NCBI RefSeq assembly: GCF_904846065.1
Contig: NZ_CAJGZV010000001.1
Location: 1,922,001-1,986,000 of the forward strand
Source of the DNA: Psychrobacter immobilis
GTDB lineage: Bacteria; Pseudomonadota; Gammaproteobacteria; Pseudomonadales; Moraxellaceae
Direction: 5' to 3'
DNA: 64,000 bases
The notes below the pieces were generated by a model that saw only the letters and a list, made by a program, of their open reading frames with translations, was not told the origin of the DNA and made no database searches. The translations under genes were made by a program, and so were the position numbers. How positions within the stretch are numbered: the first letter of the stretch is position 1; each line of letters opens with the position of its first letter. Shown in pieces: positions 18,098 through 27,478 of this stretch.

Positions 18098-20386
18098 ATG
18101 CAACTGTCTCGTTTATACTCTGCTTTATTTCGCCCTACTCTATTGAATATGTCTCGCCATCCCTTGTCATTAAAATCACTGTGCTCATCTTGTCTGTCTA
18201 CATCGGTAATACTACTGGGTGCAAGCCAAGCCGCGTGGGCACAAACAGATTTAAATGCTGACGCTCAATCCGATACCCCAAGCGTGGTACTCGATGAGAT
18301 TGTCGTGACCAGTAGTGCTGATGCATCAGCCGATGGGTTGCCAGATGCCTATGAAGGTGGTCAAGTAGCGACAGGAAGCCGTGTCGGAATCTTGGGCAAT
18401 CAAGACATCATGGACACGCCGTTCTCCACTACCTCATATACCAATGAATATATCGGCAATCAACAAGCCCAAAGTGTGGGCGACCTGCTCAAAAAAGACC
18501 CGACTGTTCGTGTCGCTAGAGGCTTTGGCAACTTTCAAGAAGCGTACTTTATGCGCGGCTTTGTCACAACCTCTGACGACACGATGTACAATGGTCTATA
18601 CGGCATATTGCCAAGGCAGTATATCGCTACTGAATTGTTCGAGCGTGTCGAGGTTCAACGCGGGGCATCTGCCATGCTAAATGGTGCAGCGCCCAGTGGT
18701 GGTAACGCCGGTGGTACGATTAACCTATTACCTAAGCGCGCCAGTAATGACCCACTACGTCAACTAACGCTTGGTTATGGTCAAGGTGATCAAGGCAAAA
18801 TCGCTATAGACGTCAGTGATCGCTTTGGTGCTGATGATGCATTTGGTGTGCGCTTTAACGCCGCTTATCAAGATGGCGACAGCGCGATTGATGATGAATC
18901 TTCAACACTGGGTCTTGCAGCGTTAGGACTAGATTATAGAGGCGATCAGTATCGATTATCAGCTGATTTGGGCTGGCAAGACAACAAACTCAAAGAGACT
19001 CGCCCTAGTGTCACGCTTGCTGGAGTTTCTAGAGTACCAAAAGCACCAGACGGCTCAAAGAATTGGGCGCAGCCTTGGACGTATTCAGATGAAGAAGATG
19101 TCTTTGGTACCATTCGAGGAGAATATGATTTTACTGATAATATTACCGCTTATGGTGCTTACGGTGTGCGAAGTGGTGAGGAAGAAAACTCACTGGCCAA
19201 TCTAACCGTCAACAATGTTGATGGTGCGGGTACGGTTTATCGCTTTGATAACTCTAGAAAAGATTTGGTACAAAGTGCTGAGCTCGGTCTGCGTGGTCAA
19301 TGGCAAACGGGTGGCGTGGCTCATCATTGGGTACTAGCAGCGGATCTCTATGACCAAGAAGAAAAAGGGGCGTTCGCCTATGATTTTGGTAATCAACCCG
19401 CAACCAATTTATATCGCCCTATTGACTACGCTGAGGTACCTTTTACAAGCACAGCAATCTTCGGTGGTAACTTAGACGATCCAAAATTGACCAATGAGAA
19501 GCAATTCCAGAGCTTTGCGCTAGCCGACACTATTTCTATGTTCGATGACAAGTTAAAAACTACTTTAGGTGTGCGTCATCAGAATTTAAAAACCACCAGC
19601 TATGATCCTAACACTCAGGCTAAAACGGCTGATTACGATAAAAGCGAGTGGACACCAAGCGTTGGAATTGTCTATCAACCAAGCATGGACTGGTCTGTTT
19701 ATGGTAACTATATCGAAAGCCTAGCGCCAGGCGCAAGGGCACCTCTGACTAATAATAGTGGTGCTGTCACCAATGGTGGTCAAAATTTAGATCCTTATGT
19801 GAGTGAGCAGACTGAGGTTGGCGTTAAGTATGACAATGGTTTAATTGGCAGTAGTTTGGCGATATTCCGCACTAATGAGCCGCGCGCTTATATCAATGAC
19901 GCCAACACCTTTGTGGCTGCTGGCGAAAATCGCCATCAAGGGGTGGAATTGACTGTATTTGGTAGCCCAAGCGAAAACATGCGTTTCAATGCTGGTGTTA
20001 CTTACTTAAATGCTGAGCAAAAAGACACGGGCGATGTGACGTTCGACGGCAACCGAGTCATCGGACTGCCCACGCTACAAAGCAACGTCAACCTAGAATA
20101 TGATTTAGCAGCAGTTGAAGGATTGACGGTGACCGGCGATATCATTCACACAGGCGCACGTTATGCTGATGCTGCCAACAGCTTAAAAGTTGACGGTTAT
20201 ACCACGCTAGATCTAGGTGCTCGCTACAAAACCATGCTCGCTGGACAAGACGTGACGCTAAAAGGAGTAGTTACTAATATTACTGGTGAAGACTATTGGC
20301 AATCAGTGGGTGGTTATGCGGGTGCTGGGTATTTAAATGCCGGTGAGCCTACTGCCCTAAAAGTATCAGCGACTTTCGACTTTTAA
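18098..20386 (+). CDS. TonB-dependent siderophore receptor (FhuA/FecA superfamily)
   Basis: Outer-membrane receptor for a ferric siderophore, 762 residues. A long signal peptide ends near AAWAQ, followed by a TonB box-like LDEIVVTSSA. The plug shows SVGDLLKKDPTVRVARGFGN, YFMRGF and ELFERVEVQRGASAMLNGAA plus GGTINLLPKRA, the standard siderophore-receptor plug motifs. The barrel ends in the aromatic sequence SATFDF. The ATG at 18098 is chosen over a GTG at 18083 because GGA lies ~7 nt upstream. The nearest relatives by pattern are hydroxamate or catecholate receptors; the siderophore cannot be named. Its operon partner 112 nt downstream is an ABC exporter-like gene. Confidence 0.88.
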   Translation: MQLSRLYSALFRPTLLNMSRHPLSLKSLCSSCLSTSVILLGASQAAWAQTDLNADAQSDTPSVVLDEIVVTSSADASADGLPDAYEGGQVATGSRVGILGNQDIMDTPFSTTSYTNEYIGNQQAQSVGDLLKKDPTVRVARGFGNFQEAYFMRGFVTTSDDTMYNGLYGILPRQYIATELFERVEVQRGASAMLNGAAPSGGNAGGTINLLPKRASNDPLRQLTLGYGQGDQGKIAIDVSDRFGADDAFGVRFNAAYQDGDSAIDDESSTLGLAALGLDYRGDQYRLSADLGWQDNKLKETRPSVTLAGVSRVPKAPDGSKNWAQPWTYSDEEDVFGTIRGEYDFTDNITAYGAYGVRSGEEENSLANLTVNNVDGAGTVYRFDNSRKDLVQSAELGLRGQWQTGGVAHHWVLAADLYDQEEKGAFAYDFGNQPATNLYRPIDYAEVPFTSTAIFGGNLDDPKLTNEKQFQSFALADTISMFDDKLKTTLGVRHQNLKTTSYDPNTQAKTADYDKSEWTPSVGIVYQPSMDWSVYGNYIESLAPGARAPLTNNSGAVTNGGQNLDPYVSEQTEVGVKYDNGLIGSSLAIFRTNEPRAYINDANTFVAAGENRHQGVELTVFGSPSENMRFNAGVTYLNAEQKDTGDVTFDGNRVIGLPTLQSNVNLEYDLAAVEGLTVTGDIIHTGARYADAANSLKVDGYTTLDLGARYKTMLAGQDVTLKGVVTNITGEDYWQSVGGYAGAGYLNAGEPTALKVSATFDF

Positions 20387-20420
20387 GACATGCCCATTAA
20401 ACCACGTTTATAAGACTTAG

Positions 20421-20454
20421 ATAAAAGGGATTAGGCACCACCTACTCCCTTTTA
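20421..20454 (+). terminator. hairpin between siderophore receptor and ABC gene
   Basis: ATAAAAGGGATTAGG pairs with CCTACTCCCTTTTAT around a 5-nt loop. The T-rich 3' arm suggests partial termination or an attenuator that lowers expression of the following ABC gene. Confidence 0.5.
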
Positions 20455-20498
20455 TGTTATCAAAAATACGCAAAAAACCATTCTATTATTGAGCCATT

Positions 20499-22211
20499 AT
20501 GTCCTCTCACGCCACCGTTTCTTTATATCAGATGATTTGGGCACACTATCGCCTGCCCTTTCTTAAAGTTATTTTCCTTAATTTGGTGAATGCGGCGGTC
20601 AGTGTGGGCATCATTGCCTATATCAATCACACCTTTATCAGTCAGCCTGTTTTTAATACCTTATCGTGGGCAAGCTTGGGTCAATTTTCAGCTTTGGTGC
20701 TGCTGCTATTAGTCACGACCTTCGTATCACAATATGCACTGACCCGTTTGGGGCATCAGTTCGTCTACGAGCTTAGAACCAAGCTGGTCAAACAAATCAT
20801 CGATACCAAAGTTCCGCAAATAGATCATTTGGGTAGCGCACGGTTACTCGCCAGCTTATCCTCAGATATTCAATCGATTACCGTCGCCTTTGTGCGTATG
20901 CCAGAACTGGTGCAAGGCGTTATTTTATCGGTTGGTGTCGCCCTTTATTTAGGCTGGTTGTCGCTGCCATTATTATTGATTGTCATGTTTTGGATTGCGA
21001 TGACGATTTGGATAAGCACCATTTTAGTGAAGCATGTCTATACTCATTTAAGAGAGCTCAGAGAGATCAATGATCTTTTATATGAGGACTATCAATCCAT
21101 TATAGATGGTCGCAAAGAGCTGGCGCTTAATCAACACCGCGCTGAAAAACTCTACAAACATGATTTTTTAAATCATGCCAAGTCTTATCAAAATCGAGTG
21201 ATTAAATCGGATACGTATCATTTATCCGCCGTGAATTGGTCGAATATTATGATGTTCGCAGCCATTGGTGTGGTGTTTGCCGTGTCAAATTATCTTACTA
21301 TTCCAATGGGTATTGCCACCACTTTCTCTTTAACCATTCTATTCATGCAATCACCCATCCTCCATGCCGTCGGCGCGTATCCGACCTTACAAACGGCACA
21401 AGTGGCGCTGGATAAAATACAATCTTTAGAATTGGCGGAGTACCAATCAACCTTTACAACGGATATTGTGGTCAACAACTGGCAGTCCATATCGTTCAAT
21501 GATATTGGCTATCGCTATGCAAGTATTAATACCGATGCAAATGAGCTAGTGGTCAAAGAAAATGAGCATGCTAGCGATATCCTAAAATCGGTTAATCTGA
21601 CTTTGCAACGTGGCGATGTGGTGTTTTTAATCGGGGCGAATGGTAGCGGTAAATCTACGCTTGCCAAGATTATTACAGGCATTTTCACCCCTAGCATCGG
21701 TGCTGTAAAAATAGACAGCCAGCTCGTTGACTCAGAAAACAACGCCGATTACCGACAGCTTTTTTCTGCCATTTTTAGCGATCAGCATCTTTTTAAACAG
21801 CTGATTGGTAGAGAGAGACAGCAACCCGATGAAGCGCTCGTAAATACATGGCTGCATAAATTGAATTTACAAGATAAAGTCAGCGTGACTGACAACCAAT
21901 TATCGACCGACAAGCTATCACAAGGACAACGCAAGCGCTTGGCCATGCTCATTGCCGTGGCTGAACAAAAAGACATACTGCTACTCGATGAATGGGCGGC
22001 TGACCAAGATCCTGCCTTTCGCCGAGTGTTTTATCAAACACTGATACCTGAACTCAAAGCCTTGGGTAAAACGCTGTTTATCATCAGTCATGATGACGGT
22101 TACTTTGAGCATGCAGATCGATTATTACTGATGAAAGAAGGCCGATTGATTGAGTTAAATGCTGAAGAGCGTCAACGTGCTAGTGCCGATGCCATTGCTA
22201 TGTTGGAGTGA
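20499..22211 (+). CDS. PvdE/YojI/SyrD-type ABC transporter (fused membrane and ATPase domains)
   Basis: A 570-residue half-transporter with about six membrane segments in residues 15-310, then an ATPase domain. It shows Walker A GANGSGKSTLAK, signature LSQGQRKRLAMLIA, Walker B ILLLDEWAADQDP and the switch histidine SHDDGYFEHADRLL. The LLDEWAADQDP form and overall length are typical of the cyclic-peptide exporter group that includes PvdE and YojI, which move siderophore precursors or microcins. No peptide synthetase is nearby, so export of a home-made siderophore is not supported. Recycling or release of an imported siderophore, placed with the receptor upstream, is an inference. Confidence 0.85.
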   Translation: MSSHATVSLYQMIWAHYRLPFLKVIFLNLVNAAVSVGIIAYINHTFISQPVFNTLSWASLGQFSALVLLLLVTTFVSQYALTRLGHQFVYELRTKLVKQIIDTKVPQIDHLGSARLLASLSSDIQSITVAFVRMPELVQGVILSVGVALYLGWLSLPLLLIVMFWIAMTIWISTILVKHVYTHLRELREINDLLYEDYQSIIDGRKELALNQHRAEKLYKHDFLNHAKSYQNRVIKSDTYHLSAVNWSNIMMFAAIGVVFAVSNYLTIPMGIATTFSLTILFMQSPILHAVGAYPTLQTAQVALDKIQSLELAEYQSTFTTDIVVNNWQSISFNDIGYRYASINTDANELVVKENEHASDILKSVNLTLQRGDVVFLIGANGSGKSTLAKIITGIFTPSIGAVKIDSQLVDSENNADYRQLFSAIFSDQHLFKQLIGRERQQPDEALVNTWLHKLNLQDKVSVTDNQLSTDKLSQGQRKRLAMLIAVAEQKDILLLDEWAADQDPAFRRVFYQTLIPELKALGKTLFIISHDDGYFEHADRLLLMKEGRLIELNAEERQRASADAIAMLE

Positions 22212-22246
22212 ATACTGGCTTAGTAAAAAGTTAATGGCGAGCAATA

Positions 22247-22286
22247 AAAAATCAGGGCATCTTTTAGAAAGTTGCCCTGATTTTGT
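22247..22286 (+). terminator. terminator between convergent ABC and PepSY genes
   Basis: AAAAATCAGGGCA and TGCCCTGATTTT form a 12-bp stem with a 13-nt loop, with A- and T-runs outside. It can act in both directions between 22211 and 22333. Confidence 0.75.
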
Positions 22287-22332
22287 GTAAATAAGAATGA
22301 CTTTTTGAATGGCTCTCTTATTTTATTTAATT

Positions 22333-23835
22333 TTAAAATAATAATTTCTGTAAAAAACCAACCCGTGAAATGACTAAGAAATCTAGTAATCCGATAGCGA
22401 CAATCGCGATGATGGCGGTCGGGAATATGATTGCCACTGCTAACAAAGGAATGGCAAACGGCCACCATATAGAAAAACTGAGACCACGCGCTGGTGGATT
22501 TAGTCCAACCTTTTCACTGGCATGACGTGGACGGCGTTGCCACCACATAATGTAACCGCTCACACAAATAGCAATAACCGATAAGCAAAATAGGACATTG
22601 ACCAATACGCTCCACCATCCAAGCGTCCCCATATGAATAGCAATGCCCGCCGCCATAAATTTACCAAAAGCATTATAATCATCAAAGCGGATATCTGCCA
22701 AAATATTGCCCGAATAACGATCGATATGTACCGTACGATCAGCCATTGGATTTTTCATATCATAGCTCATTGAGTCTTGGCTAATCGTCCAGACGCCCGT
22801 ATTACCCTGTGGCAGATTTAATTGGTAACGTCCGACAATACCAATCTCACGGGCAAATCGATCTACAGTATCGATCATAATCGGTATATTGGACGCGATA
22901 CCATCCTTGCCAGCGACAGTGCCAGATGTTGGCATTGGTGTCAATTCAAGCACCCAAGGCACATCTTTGGTACTACCCGTATTTAGTGCATCACCATGCG
23001 TGGGTGCTGTGGCTGGTGTTGCTCCATGAACGTGCGGCGTGGCTTCAGCGTTATTCATATCCATACCAACATGATGTTGACTGTGATCAATAGAAAGCGG
23101 CATTGGCGCAACGCCCCATTTGCCCGCAGGAAACTGACTCCATGCCTGCACGACTCGCTCGCCCCAGATGCCTGCCCATGCCATTCCTGAAATACAGAAA
23201 AACAGTAGCAACACAGATATCCAACTGCCCAATGTCGCATGAATGGTACGTATGAATGAGCGTTTTTTCTTATTATTTACAGCATCATTGGGTATAAGCA
23301 TGGCTTTGAGTGATTTGCGTTTTTGCCACCACAAATACCAACCCGTTAGAATCATTAAGATGGTTAATGAGGCAGTGGTTTCTTGGATATAATCACCGAC
23401 TTTGCCCAATAGTAAATCAGCATGAATATCATTAAAGGTATAGTACAGACCACTATTAGTCGGTGTGCTTTTGACGATATCAGCCGTATAAGGATTCACC
23501 GCCACCATATTCTCATGACTGGCTGACTTAACTTGAAACAAGGCAACGGTGCCCGTATCACGAGGCGCGATATATTTCACCAGCGTGCTGTTAGATAAAG
23601 TGTTCAACGCGTTTTTAGCTTGCGTAGAAATAGGTGCTGTCACCGCTGAATCTGGGGTGGTAATGGTGAGGCGATCGTCATCACGACCTGCTATGTTAGA
23701 CATCAACAGCATGCCAAGTGCGCTGCAAGCTAGGATAATTAGGAAAGGTGCTATAAACATTCCCGCATAAAAATGCCAACGCCATACCGTAAAATAGCGT
23801 TGAGTATTGGTTGCTTGACTTGTATGTCTGTTCAT
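22333..23835 (-). CDS. PepSY-domain inner-membrane protein, iron-uptake type (PiuB/FoxB-like)
   Basis: A 500-residue membrane protein with four or more membrane segments: FIAPFLIILACSALGMLLM, LTILMILTGWYLWW, ISVLLLFFCISGMAW, VLFCLSVIAICVSGYIMWW and a hydrophobic C-terminus. It carries PepSY motifs, GLYYTFNDIHADLLLGKVGD and VHIDRYSGNILADIRF. Histidine-rich periplasmic stretches (IDHSQHH, HVHGATPATAPTHGD) may bind metal. PepSY proteins beside siderophore receptors act as periplasmic or membrane ferric-siderophore reductases in some bacteria. The ATG at 23835 has AAGG upstream and begins MNRHTSQATN; a longer in-frame start at 23979 adds a non-conserved leader. Divergent from the second receptor across a strong Fur box. 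Confidence 0.85.
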   Translation of the reverse strand: MNRHTSQATNTQRYFTVWRWHFYAGMFIAPFLIILACSALGMLLMSNIAGRDDDRLTITTPDSAVTAPISTQAKNALNTLSNSTLVKYIAPRDTGTVALFQVKSASHENMVAVNPYTADIVKSTPTNSGLYYTFNDIHADLLLGKVGDYIQETTASLTILMILTGWYLWWQKRKSLKAMLIPNDAVNNKKKRSFIRTIHATLGSWISVLLLFFCISGMAWAGIWGERVVQAWSQFPAGKWGVAPMPLSIDHSQHHVGMDMNNAEATPHVHGATPATAPTHGDALNTGSTKDVPWVLELTPMPTSGTVAGKDGIASNIPIMIDTVDRFAREIGIVGRYQLNLPQGNTGVWTISQDSMSYDMKNPMADRTVHIDRYSGNILADIRFDDYNAFGKFMAAGIAIHMGTLGWWSVLVNVLFCLSVIAICVSGYIMWWQRRPRHASEKVGLNPPARGLSFSIWWPFAIPLLAVAIIFPTAIIAIVAIGLLDFLVISRVGFLQKLLF

Positions 23836-24117
23836 AAATATGACCTTTAACAATCTTTGGTTGCTCAATGAACGACCTAGACCTATTAATAGTAGTAATA
23901 AATCCTGTCTGTCTGTTGATCTAAAAGTTGATTCCAAATAGACGGCTGCATCATACGAGAAAAGCCTTGTAAACACCATTGCTTATAGTCAAAAATTATC
24001 GTCATATTAAGGCGTTTCTTCAATTTTCATGTTTGCATCATAGTCATCTTAATGGCTAAAAATGAGGCTACTTCACTCGACATCTTACTAAGAACGCTTT
24101 GTTTGTAAATTTTTAAT

Positions 24118-24136
24118 GATAATGATAATCATTAAT
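24118..24136. promoter_or_regulatory. Fur box between PepSY gene and second siderophore receptor
   Basis: GATAATGATAATCATTAAT matches the Fur consensus at 17 of 19 positions, the best site in the window. Any receptor start codon before 24136 would overlap it, which supports the start at 24191. Nothing else was recognised in the 355-nt divergent gap 23836-24190. Confidence 0.85.
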
Positions 24137-24190
24137 GTTATTATTCCTTTTCTTTCGCTTTCGGCATTTGATAACTTACAAGGAAATATG

Positions 24191-26416
24191 ATGCGTTTTA
24201 TCTCAACGTCTACATCCATTCGTCAAAAACGTTTAACTCTCGCGGTGCAATTGGGATTGGCAATGGGTTTGAGCCACGCAGCTTATGCTGAGACGATGCC
24301 GAATAACATCGAAAACAGTGTTGAGAACGACGTCGATAATGATGTTGGTAGTGATGTTAATAATAATGAGACTGTGACACCATCGACCACCTTGGATACC
24401 ATTACTGTCTATGCCGACAACTATCGTAGTACAGGCACCAAAACAGCGTTAGATCCCAATGATGCACCCATGAGCTATACGAGAATCGATCAAGCGCTGT
24501 TACAAAAACGTCAAGCAGACAGTGTCAATGCAGCGTTACGTTATGAGCCAGGGGTGAGTACTGAGAGTCGCGGTACCGTATCCATCTTTGATGAATACAA
24601 TATTCGCGGTTTTAAAACTTACTCCAATTTTTACGATGGATTAAGACTGCCCTACGATGGGGCTTGGAATCTGATGCCGCAAGTCGATATCTACGCAACA
24701 GAAGCAGTCGAAGTGGTCAAAGGGCCCGCATCCTCACTCTATGGCTATGCATCTCCAGGTGGCATGGTCAATCAAGTCGCCAAAACCCCAAAAAGCACTC
24801 AAGCATCTGAGGTACAGTTGCGAGTGGGTAATCAAAACCTAAAAGAAGTGGCGGTCGATACGACAGGACCTATCACAGATACGCTCAATTATCGTTTGGT
24901 GGCGTTAAAACGACAAAAAGACGGGCAGATGCAGACCACAGAAGAAGAGCGCACACTGATCAATCCGTCACTGCAATGGCAACCGACAGAAGATGTGTCC
25001 GTTCTTGCCAATCTGTTTTATCAAGATGATCCGGAAATGGTGCCTTCCACCCCACTGCCTGCCGTTGGCACTGTCTACCATGCCAGCTATGGCAAACTGG
25101 GCAGTGATGCCTATGCCGGCGATGAGTGGAATCACTTCAGCAAAGAAGTACTCATGCCAAGTGTTACCATAAACTGGGACATCAATGATAAGTTGACGTT
25201 CAAGCACATTCTGCGCTATACCGACGCCGACGCGCAGCAGCGTAATATGTACAACAGCGGGTTTGTAAGTGGTAGTGATAAGATAATAAATCGCGTGGCC
25301 TACACCACCGATGAAAGTATGAACAACTGGACCACGGACAACCAGCTTGCTTATCAGTTAGATACTACCAATACCTCGCACAATTTATTATTTGGTATTG
25401 AGTATCAAGAGACAGACAGTACCGCCACTTATTATGATGCTGGCGCAGATGGCACGCCAAACCTTGATTTGTCTAACCCAGATTTTTCGCAAATTAATGC
25501 CGATACTTTGCCTTTAGAGGCTTATCGTCAAAATGAAAACATTGAACAAAGCCAGCTTGGTTTTTATATACAAGATGAAATGAAATGGCAAGATTTGATA
25601 GTAGTAGCAGGCTTACGTCATGATAACTTTGATAGTATCACTAAGCAAACCAAGGCTTCTGAAGGTGCCATCTATAGTGATAGAACCATTGACAATGATG
25701 CCTCGAAAACCAGTGGTCGTCTCGCAGCTATCTATGACTTTGATAATGGGCTATCTCCTTATGCTAGTTATTCTCAGTCGTTTCAGCCAGTGGTCGGTAG
25801 TAACTTTATTACCAATGCGCCATTTAAGCCAACGACTGCCGATCAGCTAGAGGCTGGTGTCAAATATCTCTCTGCCAATCGCGCCACACAAGGAACATTA
25901 GCAGTATTTGATATCACTCAAAAAAACGTCGTGGTGGCTGATGAAATCAATTATAGAAGTCAAACACAAACGGGTGAAATTACCTCCAAAGGCTTTGAAG
26001 TCTCAGGCAGCCATATGCTTAATGATTGGGTAGATATTGCCACCAGTTATAGCTATACCGATGCTGAAATTACAGAAGATGAATTCAACCCTGAGGTGGT
26101 TGGCAATACCCCTGCGCAAACGGCGAAGCACAAGGCAACATTGTGGGCAGATTATTATGCTACTGACAAGCTCAGTCTCAATGCTGGCGTACGCTATGAA
26201 GGCGGTATGCAACTTGATAAGCAAAACTCAGACGAATTACCAAGCGTGACTTTGGTAGACATTGGCGGTAATTATCAAATCAATCCGATGCTCACTGTCG
26301 GCGCGAGTGTCAACAATCTCTTTGATAAAACCTATGTTGGCGCTTGTTATGATATTAACAATTGCTGGATGGGACCTGAGCGCCAAATGTCCGTCAGCCT
26401 AAAAGCCAATTTTTAG
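24191..26416 (+). CDS. TonB-dependent ferric siderophore receptor (FhuE/FpvA-like)
   Basis: A 741-residue outer-membrane receptor. The ATG at 24191 has AAGGA 6 nt upstream. The signal peptide is LAVQLGLAMGLSHAAYA. An acidic, Asn-rich repeat segment (residues ~40-60) precedes the TonB box-like LDTITVYADN. The plug contains VNAALRYEPGVSTESRGT, NIRGFKTYSNFYDGLRLPYD and AVEVVKGPASSLYGYASPGG, the hallmark of coprogen/ferrioxamine/pyoverdine-type receptors. The barrel ends VSLKANF. CYDINNCWMGPER near the C-terminus contains a cysteine pair, seen in the last extracellular loop of this family. The siderophore-interacting protein gene follows after 101 nt. Confidence 0.9.
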   Translation: MRFISTSTSIRQKRLTLAVQLGLAMGLSHAAYAETMPNNIENSVENDVDNDVGSDVNNNETVTPSTTLDTITVYADNYRSTGTKTALDPNDAPMSYTRIDQALLQKRQADSVNAALRYEPGVSTESRGTVSIFDEYNIRGFKTYSNFYDGLRLPYDGAWNLMPQVDIYATEAVEVVKGPASSLYGYASPGGMVNQVAKTPKSTQASEVQLRVGNQNLKEVAVDTTGPITDTLNYRLVALKRQKDGQMQTTEEERTLINPSLQWQPTEDVSVLANLFYQDDPEMVPSTPLPAVGTVYHASYGKLGSDAYAGDEWNHFSKEVLMPSVTINWDINDKLTFKHILRYTDADAQQRNMYNSGFVSGSDKIINRVAYTTDESMNNWTTDNQLAYQLDTTNTSHNLLFGIEYQETDSTATYYDAGADGTPNLDLSNPDFSQINADTLPLEAYRQNENIEQSQLGFYIQDEMKWQDLIVVAGLRHDNFDSITKQTKASEGAIYSDRTIDNDASKTSGRLAAIYDFDNGLSPYASYSQSFQPVVGSNFITNAPFKPTTADQLEAGVKYLSANRATQGTLAVFDITQKNVVVADEINYRSQTQTGEITSKGFEVSGSHMLNDWVDIATSYSYTDAEITEDEFNPEVVGNTPAQTAKHKATLWADYYATDKLSLNAGVRYEGGMQLDKQNSDELPSVTLVDIGGNYQINPMLTVGASVNNLFDKTYVGACYDINNCWMGPERQMSVSLKANF
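24308..24367 (+). repeat. 12-bp in-frame tandem repeat, five units
   Basis: ATCGAAAACAGT, GTTGAGAACGAC, GTCGATAATGAT, GTTGGTAGTGAT and GTTAATAATAAT encode I/V-E/D/G/N-N/S-S/D/N tetrapeptides just before the TonB box of the second siderophore receptor. Confidence 0.7.
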
Positions 26417-26517
26417 GCAATGTAGAACTTACCATTACTAGAGAATGTCCTCAATCTGAACCAAATCTAATAAATGAGCTAAAAATATGAAACAGTTAAA
26501 TAAAGGAAAGTATTAAT

Positions 26518-27285
26518 ATGGCAAAACCTACCCCAAGAATGCTAGATGTAATTAGCAGTAAATACCTCACGCCACATATGTGCCGCGTCACGCTTGGCGG
26601 TGCTGGACTGACTGATTTTCCGGCAGATCAAGAAAGCGCGTACATTAAGCTAATATTCCCTCAAGGCGACGAGGCTCGACCATTGATGCGCACCTATACC
26701 GTCAGCGTTCAACGTGATGACGAAATAGATGTCGATTTTGCGTTGCATGAGACAGAAGGCCCTGCTTCAACATGGGCACGTAACACCCAAGTGGGTGAGC
26801 AAATATTGGTAGGCGGCCCTGGACCAAAGAAGCTGATTAACAATGAGGCAGATTGGTTTTTATTGATCGGTGATATGACAGCGCTGCCGGCAATTACCAT
26901 CAATCTTGCCCAGCTACCTGCTGACGCACACGGCTATGCAGTCCTTGAGATTACCACTGAAGCAGATAAGCAACTACTCAAGAAGCCAGACAACCTTGAC
27001 ATTCATTGGGTGATAAACGCGCATCCAAATGCACATCCAAATGCACATCCAAATGAACAAAGCAGCCCATTACTTGATCGCGTTAAAACGCTTACGTGGC
27101 TAGCAGGACAACCTGCTGTTTGGACAGCTTGCGAGTTCCATAGTATGCGCGCTCTACGCCATTATTTTAAGGTAGATCGCCCAATACCAAAAACACATTT
27201 GTACATATCTAGCTATTGGAAAGTCGATAGCACAGAAGATCAGCATAAAATTGTCAAACGAGAGGATGCCCAAAGTATAGAATGA
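26518..27285 (+). CDS. siderophore-interacting protein (flavin-dependent ferric-siderophore reductase)
   Basis: A cytoplasmic FAD enzyme of the ViuB/YqjH family that reduces ferric siderophores to release Fe2+. RTYTVSVQR near residues 58-66 is the flavin motif, IDVDFALHETEGPASTWAR near 70-88 the FAD loop, and LVGGPGPKK near 97 the phosphate loop. WTACEFHSMRALRHYF and the terminal YISSYWKV match the NAD(P)H-binding end of the family. Length 255 residues is standard. AAGGAAAG precedes the ATG. It likely shares the Fur-controlled transcript of the receptor. The chain has a short HPNA repeat insertion near residues 170-180. Confidence 0.92.
   Translation: MAKPTPRMLDVISSKYLTPHMCRVTLGGAGLTDFPADQESAYIKLIFPQGDEARPLMRTYTVSVQRDDEIDVDFALHETEGPASTWARNTQVGEQILVGGPGPKKLINNEADWFLLIGDMTALPAITINLAQLPADAHGYAVLEITTEADKQLLKKPDNLDIHWVINAHPNAHPNAHPNEQSSPLLDRVKTLTWLAGQPAVWTACEFHSMRALRHYFKVDRPIPKTHLYISSYWKVDSTEDQHKIVKREDAQSIE
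27019..27054 (+). repeat. 12-bp in-frame tandem repeat, three units
   Basis: GCGCATCCAAAT, GCACATCCAAAT and GCACATCCAAAT encode AHPN three times in the siderophore-interacting protein. The last two units are identical and the first differs by one base, so the expansion looks recent. Confidence 0.85.
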
Positions 27286-27436
27286 TAAGCAATGACGTTT
27301 TGTATTTTTGAACTGTTTTAAAAGCGGTTTGAGTAATGATTGATAAATTTTGCCTTACTAATCATTACCCCGCTTCTTATCTACTTTTATTGGCTAAATA
27401 AAAGTATAGTGACAAAATATAGTGGCATTGTAGAAT

Positions 27437-27460
27437 ATGAGCAGCTGGTGAGCTGCTCAT
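27437..27460. terminator. perfect hairpin between convergent SIP and cupin genes
   Basis: ATGAGCAGCT GGTG AGCTGCTCAT is a perfect 10-bp stem with a 4-nt loop between convergent genes. T-tracts are weak on both sides, so it is a hairpin of probable 3'-end function. A second imperfect hairpin lies at 27322-27376. Confidence 0.45.
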
Positions 27461-27478
27461 AAAATGTGATCACTACCC

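Noticed and set aside
18016..18261. 81-codon open frame overlapping the Fur box and start of the first siderophore receptor
   Set aside because: It covers the regulatory region and the signal-peptide codons in another frame and has no ribosome site.
27322..27376. Imperfect hairpin after the siderophore-interacting protein gene as a definite terminator
   Set aside because: The stem has internal mismatches and only a weak T-rich tail, so it was not listed as its own feature.
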